Below are positions 1-10,797 of a stretch of 64,000 bases of DNA, in pieces. The translations under genes and the position numbers were made by a program. This stretch comes from Cryobacterium gelidum (GTDB lineage Bacteria > Actinomycetota > Actinomycetes > Actinomycetales > Microbacteriaceae). The stretch lies in NCBI RefSeq assembly GCF_004403985.1, contig NZ_SOHL01000027.1, positions 358,697 through 422,696 of the forward strand. The letters run 5' to 3'. The notes under the pieces are model-generated. The model saw only the letters and a program-made list of their open reading frames with translations. It had not been told where the DNA came from and did no database searches. Position 1 is the stretch's first letter. Each line of letters starts with the position of its first letter.

Positions 1-469
1 CGACGTTGACCCCGGCCAGCGTCGTCACGGTCCAGCCGAGCGCCCACAGCGTGGCCATGCCGAGGGCCCACAGCCAGCGTCGCCGTGTGCGCGGCGGTAA
101 CCCTACGGCCTGCGCCGCGCCGAGGACGATCCCGGTGATCGCTCCCATGAGAGCCAGCTCCGGCAGCGTCGTACGATAGTCGACCACCGTCGAGCCCAGG
201 AGTAGCCCCAAACCCAGACCAATCCCGGTCAGCGGAATCCAGTTCAACGGATTGAGACGACGCCGGCTGACCAGCACCTGACCGACGCCGATGACGACCC
301 CACAGACCGCGCCACCGATGAGGGCGGAGACGGGGTTGCTGACGCGCCCACCGACCGCCGTGCCGGCGAGACCCGCGATTGGGAACGCGAGAAATCCGAC
401 CAGCCAGAGCAGCCAGGTAGACAGAAAAGTGGGGTTGCGAAAGCTGGGATTGCGATGGAGTCGCCGCAT
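1..469 (-). CDS. Membrane protein, 3' part cut off by window edge
   Basis: Only the first ~156 codons are inside the window. The translation has an Arg-rich cytosolic start (MRRLHRNPSFRN) and then four to five hydrophobic stretches rich in Gly, Val and Leu, separated by short Arg-containing loops (VSRRRLNPLNW, LPPRTRRRW). This is an integral membrane protein with no enzymatic motif that I recognise. The ATG at 469 has no well-placed ribosome binding site. A TTG three codons upstream (478) has GGAG at a 7-nt spacing and may be the true start. It follows the jetABC genes on the same strand after ~100 bp, the position where a jetD gene would be expected. It shows no TOPRIM-like character. Confidence 0.6.
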   Translation of the reverse strand, partial: MRRLHRNPSFRNPTFLSTWLLWLVGFLAFPIAGLAGTAVGGRVSNPVSALIGGAVCGVVIGVGQVLVSRRRLNPLNWIPLTGIGLGLGLLLGSTVVDYRTTLPELALMGAITGIVLGAAQAVGLPPRTRRRWLWALGMATLWALGWTVTTLAGVNV

Positions 470-579
470 TCTGGTCAAGATTCTGCTCCAGTCCTCGGTG
501 CTGGTGGGTGAGTGCGGTCCAAGTCAGTCAGAAGATCTTCGGACCGACATGCAGACATGCTACGCCCAAGCCGTTGCGC

Positions 580-3500
580 TTAGGCCACAACCGCCTCCGG
601 CGACGCCAACGGCGTGATGTAGGAGTAACCGGTGGCGGTGTTCTTGGTGATCGACAGTACGAGCTGCATATGCGGCTCGAGCGCGGTGACCTTGTCAAGC
701 GGCGCACCCACCATGAGCTGAAAGCCGAGTCCCTTCCACGCGGCGATGGCGCGGCCGGCGAATTCGGCGTCGGATTTCACGAAGCCCTCGTCGAGGAACA
801 CCGGGGCAAATCGGGGCCGGGTTCGGCTTTCATCGCCGAGCTGAAAGCGCAGGGCGGCTCCGACCACGAAGGCCACGAGCTCCTGCGACTCGCCACCGCT
901 TTTACCGCCGAGTGACGAGTACGTGCTGACTTCGACGCCGTCCTGGGTCACGCGCACGGCGGTGATCTCCACGTGCGCTCGCACGTCGAGCAGCAGGTCG
1001 CGCTGCGAGCCATGCAAGCCGTTTAGACCGTCGGGCCGGCGAATGAGGCCCATGAACTGCTGCAGCCGGGTGAAGCGGTCTGCGGTTTCGTCGTCGGTGA
1101 ACTGTTCCGTCGACCCCGAGGAGAGCATCTTGAGCTCCTTGCGAAACGCTGTCGCGTCATCGCGGTGCAGGCGGCGCAGCGAAATCTGGAGGCGGTCGCG
1201 GGTGGCGCCGAAGGGCAGGGTCGCGAGGATCTCGTTGATCGGTCGCAGGCGATCTTCGATCTCTTCGATCGCCGTGTTGAACGCGCCGGTGAGGGGCACG
1301 AGGTCCTGCCCGCTCCACGCCGACAGTCGACGTTTCCATTCCTGGCGCCGCTCGGAGAGGCCGAGGGTGCGGATGGCATCGAGGATGTCGGTGTAGCTCG
1401 TGACCGATTCGAGCGCCACGCCGATGTTGGGGTCGGGCCAGCGGCCCTGGTAGCTTTCGAAGATTCCGATCATGGTCGCGCGATCGCGGGCGGCGAGGCC
1501 CCGCTCTTGCGCCGATTGGGCGATCAGCCTCTCGCGCAGGCGCTTCAGGCCTCCGGGAAAGCCGACGAGATCGTTCCTATCGGTGACCAGCGCGAACTGC
1601 TCGCTGAGATGTGCGGAATGCTCGGCTGACAGGCTCAGTGCCGCAGTCCGTTCGATCTGGTCGAGTCGGTCGTTGACCGTGTCCTGCGCGTCGACGATGC
1701 TGCCCTGTTCCTCGTTGAGCACTGCCCCGGTCTGGTCGGTGCCGTGCTTGAGCTTCTGGGCAGCGTCGAGTTCGCGGGTGAGCCGGCCCTCTTCATCGTT
1801 CAGGGCGCGCAGAATATCGCTGCCGGCCAGCATCCGTTCTTGTTCGGACTTCTTCTCGAGAATGCGGGCTGCGGCGGCCGCGACGTCGATGGTCGGCCAG
1901 TCGGTATCAAGAATGTGCTGGTGAGCGGCCCGTTGGTCGCGCAGCTGAGAGAGTTGCTCTGCAACAGCGGATGCCCGACCCCAGGCTGCGTCCGCCTCCG
2001 GCCCCTGCGCGGCCAGCTCCGCCGCAATGTCGTCGAGCCGGGCCCGGCTGGAAAACCCGATGATCGATTTCTGGCCCGTGTTCGTGCCGTGGGCGCCGCG
2101 GGAACCGTTGCGGGTCTGGCCGCTCGGGGTCACCCGTGCGCCTGCGCCCCCCGATTCGGACGGGCCTCCCAGCTCGGACGGGCTTGCCACGCACAGTGCG
2201 TCGAGATTCGATCCCCGAAGACGCGCCTGCACCCAGGCGCTGAACGGCGAGTCCTTCACGTCGAGCTTGCCCGACACATAGCGGGAGTCACCGGCGACGG
2301 TTTGGTGCGGCTGCAGCGTCACACCCTCAAAGTGGATACGCAGGGGCAGCTGCAGCGGATCGATCGCCGCGCTCAGGTGCGCGAGCCGGGTGTCGTCAAC
2401 GAGCAGAACTCGCACGACCGATGACAGGGTCACCTCGGCGGCCTGCCGCCACTGCTCTTCACCGGCGGCAAGGTCGATCAGTTCGGCGACGAACGGCAAT
2501 TCCTCGGCCGGAATGCCCGAGGCCTCGGCGATCATGAGCCGGGCATTGTGCAGGGCGAACGGCACCAGACTCTCCCGCCCGGTCAGAAACGCACGTTCCT
2601 GTTTGAGCGAGCGGATACCCTCCTCCACCGGGTAGGCCGCGCGCTGCAGCGCCGAGCGGGTCGCCTCCAGTGCCGTCTCGGCGGCGGCGAATCCACTGAT
2701 GAACGCGTCAGCCTGCCGCTGGGCGGCCGCAAACGCGGTGGCCGAATCGATCGATGAGCCGAGGCCCTGTGCCCGATCGTCGAAACCGGCACGCTCACGA
2801 GCCGCGGCGTCGTGCCGGTCGCTAAGGTGCTCGAGTTCGGTCTGCAGCCGTTCGAGCACGTCCCCGCCGTTGTCGCGCTGCTGCTGTTGCAACTGCACGA
2901 CCCGGGTCTTGAGCGCGGTTTCCCCGTCGCGGGCCTGCGCCTGCGCGGTCTGGTTGGCGCGGCGTGCGGCCCGGTTGGTGTCGGCGGCGTTTTCGAGCAG
3001 GGTCTGTTCGGTGAGCAGCTGCCACAGCACGAACGGGGTGTCCCCCGGCCGCTGCGCCCCGAAGGTGTCGACCAGGTCAGCGGTGGCGGTCGCGGCCACG
3101 AAAGACTTGTGCAGCTCAGGCAGGCGTTCGAGCACCTGGGCCTTCTGCGCCTCGGTGACCATGGCGCCGTAGGAGCGTTCGAGGTCTTCGAAGTGGTCGA
3201 CCGCCTTGTCAGCGGCGGCGAAGGTCGCGGGCTCTTCAAGCACCATCGACTTGTAGAGTCCGTCGACCGTTTTCACCTGCTGGCCGGCCTGGATACGGGC
3301 GAGCAGTCGCAGGGCCTTGCCGCCCTCACCGTTGGCGCCGATGCCGAGGCGGGTGTAAAGCGTTTGGGCGAACGCCGCGTACGTGTCGAACACCTCGAGG
3401 CCCTCAAACCGCGCCTTGAGGGCACGCTTGTCGAACCGGCTGTCGGCGACGGAGGCGAGATCGCGCAGGTCGAGGCATCCGTCTGTCGTGGCCATTTTCA

Positions 3501-3978
3501 TGCTGACGTCGGCGAATTTGTGGGCGCCACGCGGCACGAAGTAGACCCGCAACACGGTGAACCGGCGCTGGTTGTCGTCGATGAAGGTCATGGCGACGGC
3601 GCCCCAGGTCGCCTCGTGCGCACCGCGCAGCACCTGGTCGGTCAGTTCCCCGGTGTCGGCCTCACGGTTGGCGTCGGTCTTGCCGCGGAGGTAGGTCATG
3701 AGGTTGCGCTGGTCGACGCTGCGCGCGCGGCCGGAACCGGCATCGTTCGACGCGCCGTTGAACGGGGTGTCGGAGGGCATCATCAGCGCCAGATAGGCGT
3801 CGAGCAGGCTGCTCTTGCCGGTGCCGGACGCTCCGGAGACGAGCGTGGCCGCCGCACTGAAGACGATCTCATGGTGCCCGTGAAAACCGCCCCAGTTCAC
3901 CAGTTGCATCGATTCGGCCCGCCATTGGGTGGTGCCCGCGGTGGCGCCGTCGATGTAAAACAGCGGAGAATCATTCAT
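580..3978 (-). CDS. jetC: SMC/MukB-like ATPase, JetC (MksB) of a Wadjet/Mks condensin
   Basis: A 1132-residue ATPase of the MukB/MksB/JetC group, the motor of an SMC-like complex that extrudes DNA loops and, in Wadjet systems, marks small circular plasmids for cleavage. The Walker A motif GASGTGKSS is at residues 49-57. A long charged, coiled-coil-like middle follows, with a Gly/Ser-rich insert near the probable hinge. The C-terminal head carries an ABC signature-like [10 protein letters not shown] and a Walker B-type stretch PVFLDEGF. The start ATG overlaps the stop of jetB by 4 nt, so the genes are translationally coupled. Length and order fit jetA-B-C. What is odd is the absence of jetD downstream. 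Without it this could be a chromosome-organising MksFEB set instead of an anti-plasmid system. Confidence 0.85.
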   Translation of the reverse strand: MNDSPLFYIDGATAGTTQWRAESMQLVNWGGFHGHHEIVFSAAATLVSGASGTGKSSLLDAYLALMMPSDTPFNGASNDAGSGRARSVDQRNLMTYLRGKTDANREADTGELTDQVLRGAHEATWGAVAMTFIDDNQRRFTVLRVYFVPRGAHKFADVSMKMATTDGCLDLRDLASVADSRFDKRALKARFEGLEVFDTYAAFAQTLYTRLGIGANGEGGKALRLLARIQAGQQVKTVDGLYKSMVLEEPATFAAADKAVDHFEDLERSYGAMVTEAQKAQVLERLPELHKSFVAATATADLVDTFGAQRPGDTPFVLWQLLTEQTLLENAADTNRAARRANQTAQAQARDGETALKTRVVQLQQQQRDNGGDVLERLQTELEHLSDRHDAAARERAGFDDRAQGLGSSIDSATAFAAAQRQADAFISGFAAAETALEATRSALQRAAYPVEEGIRSLKQERAFLTGRESLVPFALHNARLMIAEASGIPAEELPFVAELIDLAAGEEQWRQAAEVTLSSVVRVLLVDDTRLAHLSAAIDPLQLPLRIHFEGVTLQPHQTVAGDSRYVSGKLDVKDSPFSAWVQARLRGSNLDALCVASPSELGGPSESGGAGARVTPSGQTRNGSRGAHGTNTGQKSIIGFSSRARLDDIAAELAAQGPEADAAWGRASAVAEQLSQLRDQRAAHQHILDTDWPTIDVAAAAARILEKKSEQERMLAGSDILRALNDEEGRLTRELDAAQKLKHGTDQTGAVLNEEQGSIVDAQDTVNDRLDQIERTAALSLSAEHSAHLSEQFALVTDRNDLVGFPGGLKRLRERLIAQSAQERGLAARDRATMIGIFESYQGRWPDPNIGVALESVTSYTDILDAIRTLGLSERRQEWKRRLSAWSGQDLVPLTGAFNTAIEEIEDRLRPINEILATLPFGATRDRLQISLRRLHRDDATAFRKELKMLSSGSTEQFTDDETADRFTRLQQFMGLIRRPDGLNGLHGSQRDLLLDVRAHVEITAVRVTQDGVEVSTYSSLGGKSGGESQELVAFVVGAALRFQLGDESRTRPRFAPVFLDEGFVKSDAEFAGRAIAAWKGLGFQLMVGAPLDKVTALEPHMQLVLSITKNTATGYSYITPLASPEAVVA

Positions 3979-4670
3979 ACGAGGGGCTCCAGGTGCGAGG
4001 CGGCGAGCGGTTCACTGTTTTCCTGGCGCAGCCAGTCGAGCAGTTCGCCGAGGCGTTCGACCGACAACAGCACCTCGATCACCGCCGAGATACGAAAACG
4101 GTCGGGGTCGCTCGTTTTAAGGAGCACCCGCGCCTTGGCGAGACTGTCGACCGCGGCCGACGCCTTGCGGGCGTCGCCGGAGAGGTCGGTCGCGTGTTCC
4201 GGGCGAAAGTGCGCGACGTTCTCGACCAGATTGTCTCGGTCGACGAGCACGATCTCCTGGCCGTTGGCCCGTTCGCTGCGAAAGCGTTGGCGCAGCAGCA
4301 CGAGCAGAATGGTCTCTTCGCGGGTGTACGCGACGTCGTGCAACAGCGTGGGAAACCGTTCGCCGCCCTCGGCGACGGCCTGCCGTTTGAAGGCCACCTC
4401 GTAGTGCAGGTCAACGTGCAGGTCGAGAAAGACGTCGTTGAGGCGCGACTTGATCAGGCCCTTCGACCGGAGCAGGGTCTGCCATTCAGCCGGCTGCAGG
4501 GCTGCCGAGATGTAGCGGTGCTTCAGCAGCAGCACGAGGGTGCGGCGCTGTTCCGCGCTGAGTCCGCCCTCGTCGCCCTCGAACAGGGAGAGGCTCACCG
4601 GGTCGCTGTCGATAGCGCTGTCATCAGCGGGAAGGTCGTCGGTCATGTTGTCGGTCAGGTCGTCAGTCAT
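3975..4670 (-). CDS. jetB: JetB/MksE-like protein (DUF4194)
   Basis: A 231-residue protein matching the DUF4194 (JetB/MksE) pattern: an acidic Asp-rich N-terminus followed by a compact helical/winged-helix-like body containing [14 protein letters not shown], a charged middle and [15 protein letters not shown]. In MksFEB and Wadjet complexes this subunit bridges the kleisin (JetA) and the SMC heads (JetC). It lies between the two partners, overlapping jetA by 8 nt at its start and jetC by 4 nt at its end, which implies balanced synthesis of the complex. No catalytic residues are expected or seen. The assignment rests on size, composition and context more than on strong motifs. Confidence 0.8.
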   Translation of the reverse strand: MTDDLTDNMTDDLPADDSAIDSDPVSLSLFEGDEGGLSAEQRRTLVLLLKHRYISAALQPAEWQTLLRSKGLIKSRLNDVFLDLHVDLHYEVAFKRQAVAEGGERFPTLLHDVAYTREETILLVLLRQRFRSERANGQEIVLVDRDNLVENVAHFRPEHATDLSGDARKASAAVDSLAKARVLLKTSDPDRFRISAVIEVLLSVERLGELLDWLRQENSEPLAASHLEPLV

Positions 4671-6186
4671 GCCGTGAACCCAAATTCTGGGCGGCCAGAG
4701 CCGCCCTGTCGTCGTCGGTCAGAATGCGGCGCGGCACGTCGAAGAGTCGCACCGAGCCGTCCGGTCGCACCGTTTCATAGCTCTCCAGGCCCGCCGGGCC
4801 GGTCGGCGCCGTCAGCTGGGCAGCGAGTTGCAGCAGGCCGAGAATCTCCACCGGCCGGCGCAGACTCTTGTCGAAACCGTTGAAGGCGTTACCGACGGAT
4901 GCCGCCTTCCCCGCCCCGAAAGCCGCCACGAGGGCATCGCGCAGTTCGCCGAGCAGCGGCCCGCCCTGCTGGCGCAGGTCGCCGAGGCTCGGCGCCGCGG
5001 GTGCAGCGGCGGACACGTCAGCCAGCGCGGGCGGACCCTTGTGGGCCATCGGGTCGTAGAAACGCTCGCGCAGGTGTTCCACCTCGAGGGTGCCGGGCAT
5101 GAGCTCCGCGGTGACCGTGGAGCGCGGCCCTGCGGTCTGCATCCACGTCGCGAGTTCGCGATTGATGCCCCGCAGTACGAGCTCCAACTCACGATCTTTC
5201 ACGACGTCGTGGTTGACGATGTGCTCCCGCAGTGTGGTGGTGAGGCCCTTGCGCTGGGTGAGTACGTCGTCGATGCCCTTGCGCAGCACGGTCACCGTGC
5301 TCATGAAGCTGCGCCGTTCATGAAGGCTCAGTTCGAGGGCGAACGGATGCAGCAGAATCGTCTCCAGGTCAGCCTTCAGCCCCTGCATGAGAGCGTCGTT
5401 GCGCAGCAGGATGAATGCGCCCTCGAAGGCGCGACCCTCCGCGGTCGACGACATGAGCGTATCCGTTTTGGCCAGGTAGTCGTCGAGTACCTCGCTGATC
5501 GGGCGTTCCTCGCCGCGAAAGTCGCTGACGATCTGTCGGTGCATGGCCGCGACCGATTCTTCGACCCGTTTGAAGTCGCTCGGCAGCTGTGCGATGAGGT
5601 CGATGAGGTTTGCATAGCCCTCGTGCATCTGCTCGTTCGAGGCGGATTCGATGTCGCCGCCGTTGACGAGACGGTCACGCTCGCTCGTCAGTTCCCCGAT
5701 CTGCTGGTCGAGGCGCCGCACCCGTTCGTCGCGATCGGGGTTGGCTTCGGTGGCCCGGTGGCGCACGGTATCGACGATCGTGCTGAGTCGGGATTCGCTG
5801 ATCAGCGCCCTCGTGCTGGCGAGACCGTCCACGAGCAGCAGGGCTTCCAGGGTGTGGCTGGTGAGCGAGTAGTGCTCCTCGTTGCCGTCACCGTTTCCGT
5901 CGGCGGCCCCGCGGATCTCCCGGTACAGCCACAGGTCGTTCATCCACTGCACGCAGAGGGCCCGACCGGTTTTCTCGGGGGCGTCGATGCCGGTACTGCG
6001 GAGGTCGGCGAGGTAGGCATCCACCTGGGTATGCAGCAACTCGCAGGGAACGCTGCGGCGGTCCCTGCTGAACGAGCTCTTGAATACCGCGAGTACGAAG
6101 GGCGCCCATTTGCGGTCGAGCAGGCGCAGGGTGGGTTTGTCGAACGCCTCGCGCACCCGCGCCAATTCGCCTGCAATGTCACTCAT
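4663..6186 (-). CDS. jetA: JetA/MksF-like kleisin (DUF3375)
   Basis: A 507-residue DUF3375-type protein, first gene of the jetA-B-C operon. DUF3375 proteins are the kleisin-like subunits (JetA, MksF) that close the ring of the SMC complex. The N-terminal winged-helix-like part reads [20 protein letters not shown] and is followed by long helical segments. I place the start at the ATG at 6186 (MSDIAGEL) because GGAGAGG sits ahead of it; the open frame runs 17 codons further upstream without a comparable site. The S9 peptidase gene ends about 66 bp upstream on the same strand, so some read-through transcription is possible. Confidence 0.82.
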   Translation of the reverse strand: MSDIAGELARVREAFDKPTLRLLDRKWAPFVLAVFKSSFSRDRRSVPCELLHTQVDAYLADLRSTGIDAPEKTGRALCVQWMNDLWLYREIRGAADGNGDGNEEHYSLTSHTLEALLLVDGLASTRALISESRLSTIVDTVRHRATEANPDRDERVRRLDQQIGELTSERDRLVNGGDIESASNEQMHEGYANLIDLIAQLPSDFKRVEESVAAMHRQIVSDFRGEERPISEVLDDYLAKTDTLMSSTAEGRAFEGAFILLRNDALMQGLKADLETILLHPFALELSLHERRSFMSTVTVLRKGIDDVLTQRKGLTTTLREHIVNHDVVKDRELELVLRGINRELATWMQTAGPRSTVTAELMPGTLEVEHLRERFYDPMAHKGPPALADVSAAAPAAPSLGDLRQQGGPLLGELRDALVAAFGAGKAASVGNAFNGFDKSLRRPVEILGLLQLAAQLTAPTGPAGLESYETVRPDGSVRLFDVPRRILTDDDRAALAAQNLGSRHD

Positions 6187-6252
6187 GAGCTGGTTCCCTC
6201 TCCAGCTGTCCACTTTAACCGACTGGCCCGGGCGCACCTGACCCGCGGGCGC

Positions 6253-8376
6253 TCAGCCGAGCAGGCGCGGCCGCTTCCAGTCAGCGCCGTGCACGTGCTG
6301 GTCCAGGAACGCGAACACGGTCTCGTACCAGAGCACCGCGTGCTGCGGTCCCAGGATCCAGTGGTTCTCGTCGGGAAAGAAGAGGAACTTGTGGTGGGTG
6401 CTGCCGTCGGCATTGGCGTGGTGTTCGGCAAGCTCCGACCACAATCGCAGGCTCTCACCGATCGGCACCCGGTAGTCGTGATCACCGTGGATAACGAGCA
6501 TGGGGGTGACAATGTCGCGCACGGCACGGTGCGGCGAATTGTCGATCATGCCCTGCGCCGAGAAAATGCTCTGCCAGTATTCGGAGTTGTCGGTCGTTCC
6601 GTTGAACTGATCAAGCGACCACAGGCTCGCGTGGCTCACGATGGCACGGAACCGGTCGGTGTGACCGGCGACCCAGTTGGCCATGTAGCCGCCGAACGAT
6701 CCGCCCATCGCGGCGGTGAGGGTCTCGTCGATCTCGGAGCGGGCTTCGGCGGCATCGGTGATCGCGAGCAGGTCGGTGTACGGCTTGGCGCCCCAGGCGT
6801 TCCAGCCGCGCGCGATGAAATCGAGGCCGTACCCGGTCGACAGCGCGGGGTCGGGCAACAGCACCGCATAGCCGCGGGCGACGGCGAGCAACGGGCTCCA
6901 CCGCCAGCTCCAGGCGTTCCAGCTGTTCAAGGGGCCGCCGTGAATCCAGAGCAACAGCGGGGCCGGATGCTGCGGTGCGGCTCCATCAGGCAGCAACAGC
7001 CAGGCGCGCACCCGTGTTCCGTCCTCGGCGCGGGTCTCGACCTCGGTGATCGTGCCGGGAACATCGGGCAGCACGGCCGGCGTAGCGAGCGCTGTGATGC
7101 TCGCTACGCCAGCGCCGGAGCGGCCGATGCGCACCGGATGGGCCGGCGCGATCCAGGACGAGCGCAACGCCACAAGGTCGCCGGTCCCGGCGTCGACGCA
7201 AACGTTGGTGTAACTGAAGTCATCGGTGGTGAGCTGTTCGGGGGGCCTTCCGTCAAGCGGTACGCGAAAGATCGGCCCGCGACCGTCGTGGTCGGCGGTG
7301 ACGATGAGGGCGTGGTTTACGTCGCCCGGAGCGCCGCCCTGCTGGGCGTCGAAGACGAGGCTCGACGGCCAGCGGTCCCAATCGGCGGCGAGACGGCGCG
7401 GGTGGCCGCCGTCGAGGTCGGCGACCCAGATTTCCTGGTCAGCCGGGCCCTCCGGGGTGCTGAAAGCGGAACGCACGAAGGCGATCAATCGGCCGTCGAG
7501 GCTCACCGCCGGTGATTCGAAGTGCACCTTCGGTTCGTCGAACAGGATGGTCTGGGTGCCGGTCGTGACGTCGATCGACACCAGGATATAGCGGCCGGAG
7601 CGTTGCTCGGCGACCCGTAGCGCGGCGATCAGCGTGGATCCGTCGGGGGTCAGGGCCTGGCCGGCGGTATCAGCCGTGCGGCCGGGCGTGGGCGTGAGGT
7701 CTCGGGGACGCGGGAGGTCGGCCGGGTAGGGGGCGGGAGCATCCGGCGTGGACGGGGCAGCAGATTCGGCCGTGTCGACGGCGATCATGTCGTGCAGGCT
7801 GGAAAGGTCGAGCGCGAGCAGGTGTGGTTCGGCGGGGCCGAGGTTGTGGTCCCAATAACGCACCGGGTAGCTCTCGTGCAGAATGGCCGCGATCTTCTTG
7901 TCGGCGCGCTCCTTGCGGGCAAAGCCTTCCGCTTCGAGGTCGGTGGCGCTCGGCAGTAGGTCGGCGGCGATCACGAGAGAGTTAGCCGCGGTGGCCACCG
8001 CGGCGATGCCGGATACTCCCCCGGCGAGGCGGGTGATCGCGCGGGCGTCCCCGCCGGCTGCGGGCAGCAGCCAGAGCTGGGCGGCCTCCGAGACTTTCAC
8101 GGCACCCTGGTCGGCGGCGGTGTCGGGGCGGGCGGAGACGAACACAATGTCGCCGGTGGCGGTGAAGGCCGCCCCGGATTCGCCCTTCGCCGACCGGGTC
8201 AGGCGCGTCGGTACACCGCTGCCGTCGGCGGCCGCCGACCAGAGTGCGCGCTCATAGCTCGTGCGATCGTGGGTCAGGGTGGCGACGGTCAGCACGACCC
8301 TGCGGGCGTCGGGCGAGAGCGCGAGACTTTCCACGCGGGGCAACGCGATGTAGTCGTCGAGGCTGGAGAAGGGCAT
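6253..8376 (-). CDS. S9 family peptidase (prolyl oligopeptidase/acylaminoacyl-peptidase type)
   Basis: About 707 residues, the usual size for cytosolic S9 acylaminoacyl-peptidases: an N-terminal beta-propeller-like half followed by an alpha/beta-hydrolase domain. The catalytic serine is in GGSFGGYMANW near residue 557, the aspartate in HGDHDYRVP near 633, and the histidine in DENHWILGP near 671. A typical HGGPLNSWNAWSW oxyanion segment is present. There is no signal peptide. I prefer the ATG at 8376 (MPFSSLDDYIALP), which has GGAG upstream and matches the family's usual beginning; an in-frame ATG at 8397 adds seven residues. The enzyme would cleave short, possibly N-acylated, peptides. Confidence 0.88.
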   Translation of the reverse strand: MPFSSLDDYIALPRVESLALSPDARRVVLTVATLTHDRTSYERALWSAAADGSGVPTRLTRSAKGESGAAFTATGDIVFVSARPDTAADQGAVKVSEAAQLWLLPAAGGDARAITRLAGGVSGIAAVATAANSLVIAADLLPSATDLEAEGFARKERADKKIAAILHESYPVRYWDHNLGPAEPHLLALDLSSLHDMIAVDTAESAAPSTPDAPAPYPADLPRPRDLTPTPGRTADTAGQALTPDGSTLIAALRVAEQRSGRYILVSIDVTTGTQTILFDEPKVHFESPAVSLDGRLIAFVRSAFSTPEGPADQEIWVADLDGGHPRRLAADWDRWPSSLVFDAQQGGAPGDVNHALIVTADHDGRGPIFRVPLDGRPPEQLTTDDFSYTNVCVDAGTGDLVALRSSWIAPAHPVRIGRSGAGVASITALATPAVLPDVPGTITEVETRAEDGTRVRAWLLLPDGAAPQHPAPLLLWIHGGPLNSWNAWSWRWSPLLAVARGYAVLLPDPALSTGYGLDFIARGWNAWGAKPYTDLLAITDAAEARSEIDETLTAAMGGSFGGYMANWVAGHTDRFRAIVSHASLWSLDQFNGTTDNSEYWQSIFSAQGMIDNSPHRAVRDIVTPMLVIHGDHDYRVPIGESLRLWSELAEHHANADGSTHHKFLFFPDENHWILGPQHAVLWYETVFAFLDQHVHGADWKRPRLLG

Positions 8377-8425
8377 GGGGTGAGACTCCGATGTCATGCT
8401 TTGACGCTAGCGGGTCGCGGCGCCG

Positions 8426-10663
8426 TTACGTTCCGAGCGGCGCAGTTCCAAGCGGCGCCGCGCCCACCAGATACAGCCGCTGGGTGGCCCGGGTCATCGC
8501 AACGTAGAGCGCCCCGGCGCCGCGTTCGGAGGCCGCGAGGATGGCCGCTGGATCGACGACGACGACCGCATCAAACTCCAGCCCCTTGGCGTCTTGCGGG
8601 GTGAGCAGCGCGATCTGGCGGCTGAGACCCAGCGCCCCCACGCCGACCAGGTCGCCGAATTCGGCCCGCAGCGTCGTGTCAAGGTCGTCGATACCGGCCT
8701 CCACCACAATCACGGCGAGGGTGCCGCCGGTTGCGAGCGCCAGGTCGCGGCGCACCGCCACCGCGGCCTCCGCGACCGTTTCTACCGGCCATTCACTCGA
8801 CCGCACCGTGCGGGACGGCGTGATCGGCAAGCGGTGCGACATGGCGACCGTCTCGGCCGCCGTGGCAATCTGGCTCGGTGTGCGATAGTTCACGGTCAAT
8901 TCTTCGAGCCGCCAGCGATCGGCTTCGGGCGAGCCGTCGAGCACCGGCTGCAACGCCTCTTTCCAGCTCGCGGATGCCGCCGCGCTCGCCGCCTGCGCGA
9001 TGTCACCGACGATCGTGAACGACCGGCGCGGACCGCGCCGCACCACCAGACGCCACTGCATCGCAGACAGCTCCTGCGCCTCGTCGATGACGACGTGGCC
9101 GTAGGTCCAGCTGCGGTCCCGTGCGGCGCGTTCGCTGGTCGTGGATCGTTCATCGAGTTCGGCGAAATTAGCGGCGAGGTCCTTCGCGTTGACGAGCCCT
9201 TTCACCTGCATGTTCTCAATGGCCGTTTCGGCGTTCTCCACGTCACGCTTACGCTGTTCCTTGAGCGCGCGCTTCTTCGCCTGGTCGACCGCGTTGTATT
9301 CTCCGAGCAGCTCGGCGGCCTCATCGAGCAGCGGAATGTCGGCGATCGTGAACTCCGCCGTGCGCGGTCGCGCCAGCAACTTGCGTTGGGCGTACCGCCA
9401 GCGCGGGGTCAACTCGGCCAGCCACTGCGGCCGCGCGTACAGATCTTGCACCAGCTTCTGTGGGGTCAGCGGCAGCCAGGCGGTATTGAGCGCGACCCGC
9501 ACATCGTCGGCCAGGCGCAGGTCTTCGCGCAGCATCGGCAGGTCGGTGTCGTCCATCGAGCGGCCCTGCTGCTGCAGTTGCTCGAGCCAAACCCGGGAGA
9601 GCGCGTTGATGGCGGTCTTCACGAATGTGACCCGGGCCTCGTTGTGGGTCTTGCCGGTGCCGCGGGCGCGCGCAATCGCGTGCGACACCAGCTCGGGCTG
9701 CAACACGATGCGGTCGCCGTTCACGACGAGCTGCTGCGGGGCGGCGGGGGTGCGCTGCCGGGAGTGCACGGCTCGCGCAATGAGGTCGGCCATGAACGCC
9801 TGGCCCTTCAGCGCCGCGACGGCGGGGGCATCCTCGCGGGTCGCTTCGACGCCGGGAAAGAGCTGGCCGACCGAGGCGAGCACCACGCCGGTCTCACCGA
9901 GCGAGGGCAGCACAGCCTCGATGTACTGCAGGAACGAACGCGACGGGCCGATGATGAGCACGCCGCTGTCCCGCAGTCGATCTCGGTGGGTGTAGAGCAG
10001 GTAGGCGGCGCGGTGCAGCGCCACGGCGGTCTTACCGGTGCCGGGGCCGCCCTGCACGACGAGAACACCGGCCAGATCCGAGCGGATGATGCGATCCTGC
10101 TCGGCCTGAATGGTCGAGACGATGTCGGACATGTGCCCGGTGCGCTGCGCCGTGAGCGCCGCGAGCAGGGCTCCTTCGCCCTGGTGCGCGCTGGCATCCG
10201 GGTCAGCGAGCAGGGCGACGTCAAGAATCTCGTCTTCGATGCGGATGATGTTGCGCCCCTTGGACAGCAGGTGGCGGCGAGCCCGGGCGCCGAGCGGAGT
10301 GGCAGCGGTGGCCTGGTAGAACGCGCTTGCCTGCGGCACCCGCCAGTCCAACAGCAGCGGCTTGTGGTCTTCATCGCGCAGGCCGACCCGGCCGATATAG
10401 CGGTAGACCGAATCGCCCGAGTCATCGGGCACGGTTTCGAGCCGGCCGAAGGCGAGCCGATCGTCGACCTCCCGCAGTTGCACGATGCGGTCCTCGTAGA
10501 GGCGGGCAAAGGTGTCGCGCTCACTGCGGGACTGGTGGTTGCCGCCGACATCGAGCCGGCGCACCGCGATCAGCTGGTGTTCGGCCTCTTTCGCCAGCGC
10601 GTCCAGCCGCGCATAGAGCGCCCCGACATAGTTCTGTTCCCGAACAAGCTCCTGGTCGATCAC
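8426..10663 (-). CDS. helD: HelD/HelR-like UvrD-family ATPase (RNA polymerase recycling factor)
   Basis: A 745-residue superfamily 1 ATPase. The N-terminal part has the HelD-type helical arm (EQNYVGALYARLDALAKEAE) and the YIGRVGLRD...PLLLDWRVPQASAFYQ block typical of HelD, not of UvrD/PcrA. Walker A GGPGTGKTAVALHRAAYLL is near residue 204, a DEAQELS Walker B follows, and the C-terminal motif block is DAKGLEFDAVVV...LYVAMTRATQRLYLVG. HelD proteins detach stalled RNA polymerase, and the Streptomyces HelR subgroup gives rifamycin tolerance. The start is a GTG preceded by AAGGGGAG at 6 nt. It is transcribed alone, divergently from the PatB-like gene. HelD versus HelR cannot be settled by eye. Confidence 0.85.
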   Translation of the reverse strand: MIDQELVREQNYVGALYARLDALAKEAEHQLIAVRRLDVGGNHQSRSERDTFARLYEDRIVQLREVDDRLAFGRLETVPDDSGDSVYRYIGRVGLRDEDHKPLLLDWRVPQASAFYQATAATPLGARARRHLLSKGRNIIRIEDEILDVALLADPDASAHQGEGALLAALTAQRTGHMSDIVSTIQAEQDRIIRSDLAGVLVVQGGPGTGKTAVALHRAAYLLYTHRDRLRDSGVLIIGPSRSFLQYIEAVLPSLGETGVVLASVGQLFPGVEATREDAPAVAALKGQAFMADLIARAVHSRQRTPAAPQQLVVNGDRIVLQPELVSHAIARARGTGKTHNEARVTFVKTAINALSRVWLEQLQQQGRSMDDTDLPMLREDLRLADDVRVALNTAWLPLTPQKLVQDLYARPQWLAELTPRWRYAQRKLLARPRTAEFTIADIPLLDEAAELLGEYNAVDQAKKRALKEQRKRDVENAETAIENMQVKGLVNAKDLAANFAELDERSTTSERAARDRSWTYGHVVIDEAQELSAMQWRLVVRRGPRRSFTIVGDIAQAASAAASASWKEALQPVLDGSPEADRWRLEELTVNYRTPSQIATAAETVAMSHRLPITPSRTVRSSEWPVETVAEAAVAVRRDLALATGGTLAVIVVEAGIDDLDTTLRAEFGDLVGVGALGLSRQIALLTPQDAKGLEFDAVVVVDPAAILAASERGAGALYVAMTRATQRLYLVGAAPLGTAPLGT

Positions 10664-10797
10664 AAAACTCCCCTTAAACCGAAGCCCCTAGTTTAGTCGC
10701 GGTCAGTGTGGGCATTGCTGTGTGTCCGCATCCGCTCATGTGTCGAATATTTACGCACGTGTTCGCTTATTGTCGGGCGCGGGAACAAGCTGTGGTC

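Noticed and set aside
2812..4404. Long open frame on the plus strand across jetB/jetC
   Set aside because: Antisense shadow of high-GC genes; Arg/Val/Gly-biased composition and no motif, while the minus strand carries clear SMC proteins.
4828..7515. 895-codon plus-strand frame
   Set aside because: It spans the end of one real gene and most of another on the opposite strand; composition is typical of a complementary-strand frame in GC-rich DNA.
8594..10696. 700-codon plus-strand frame opposite the HelD-like gene
   Set aside because: Shadow frame; the minus strand has all helicase motifs.
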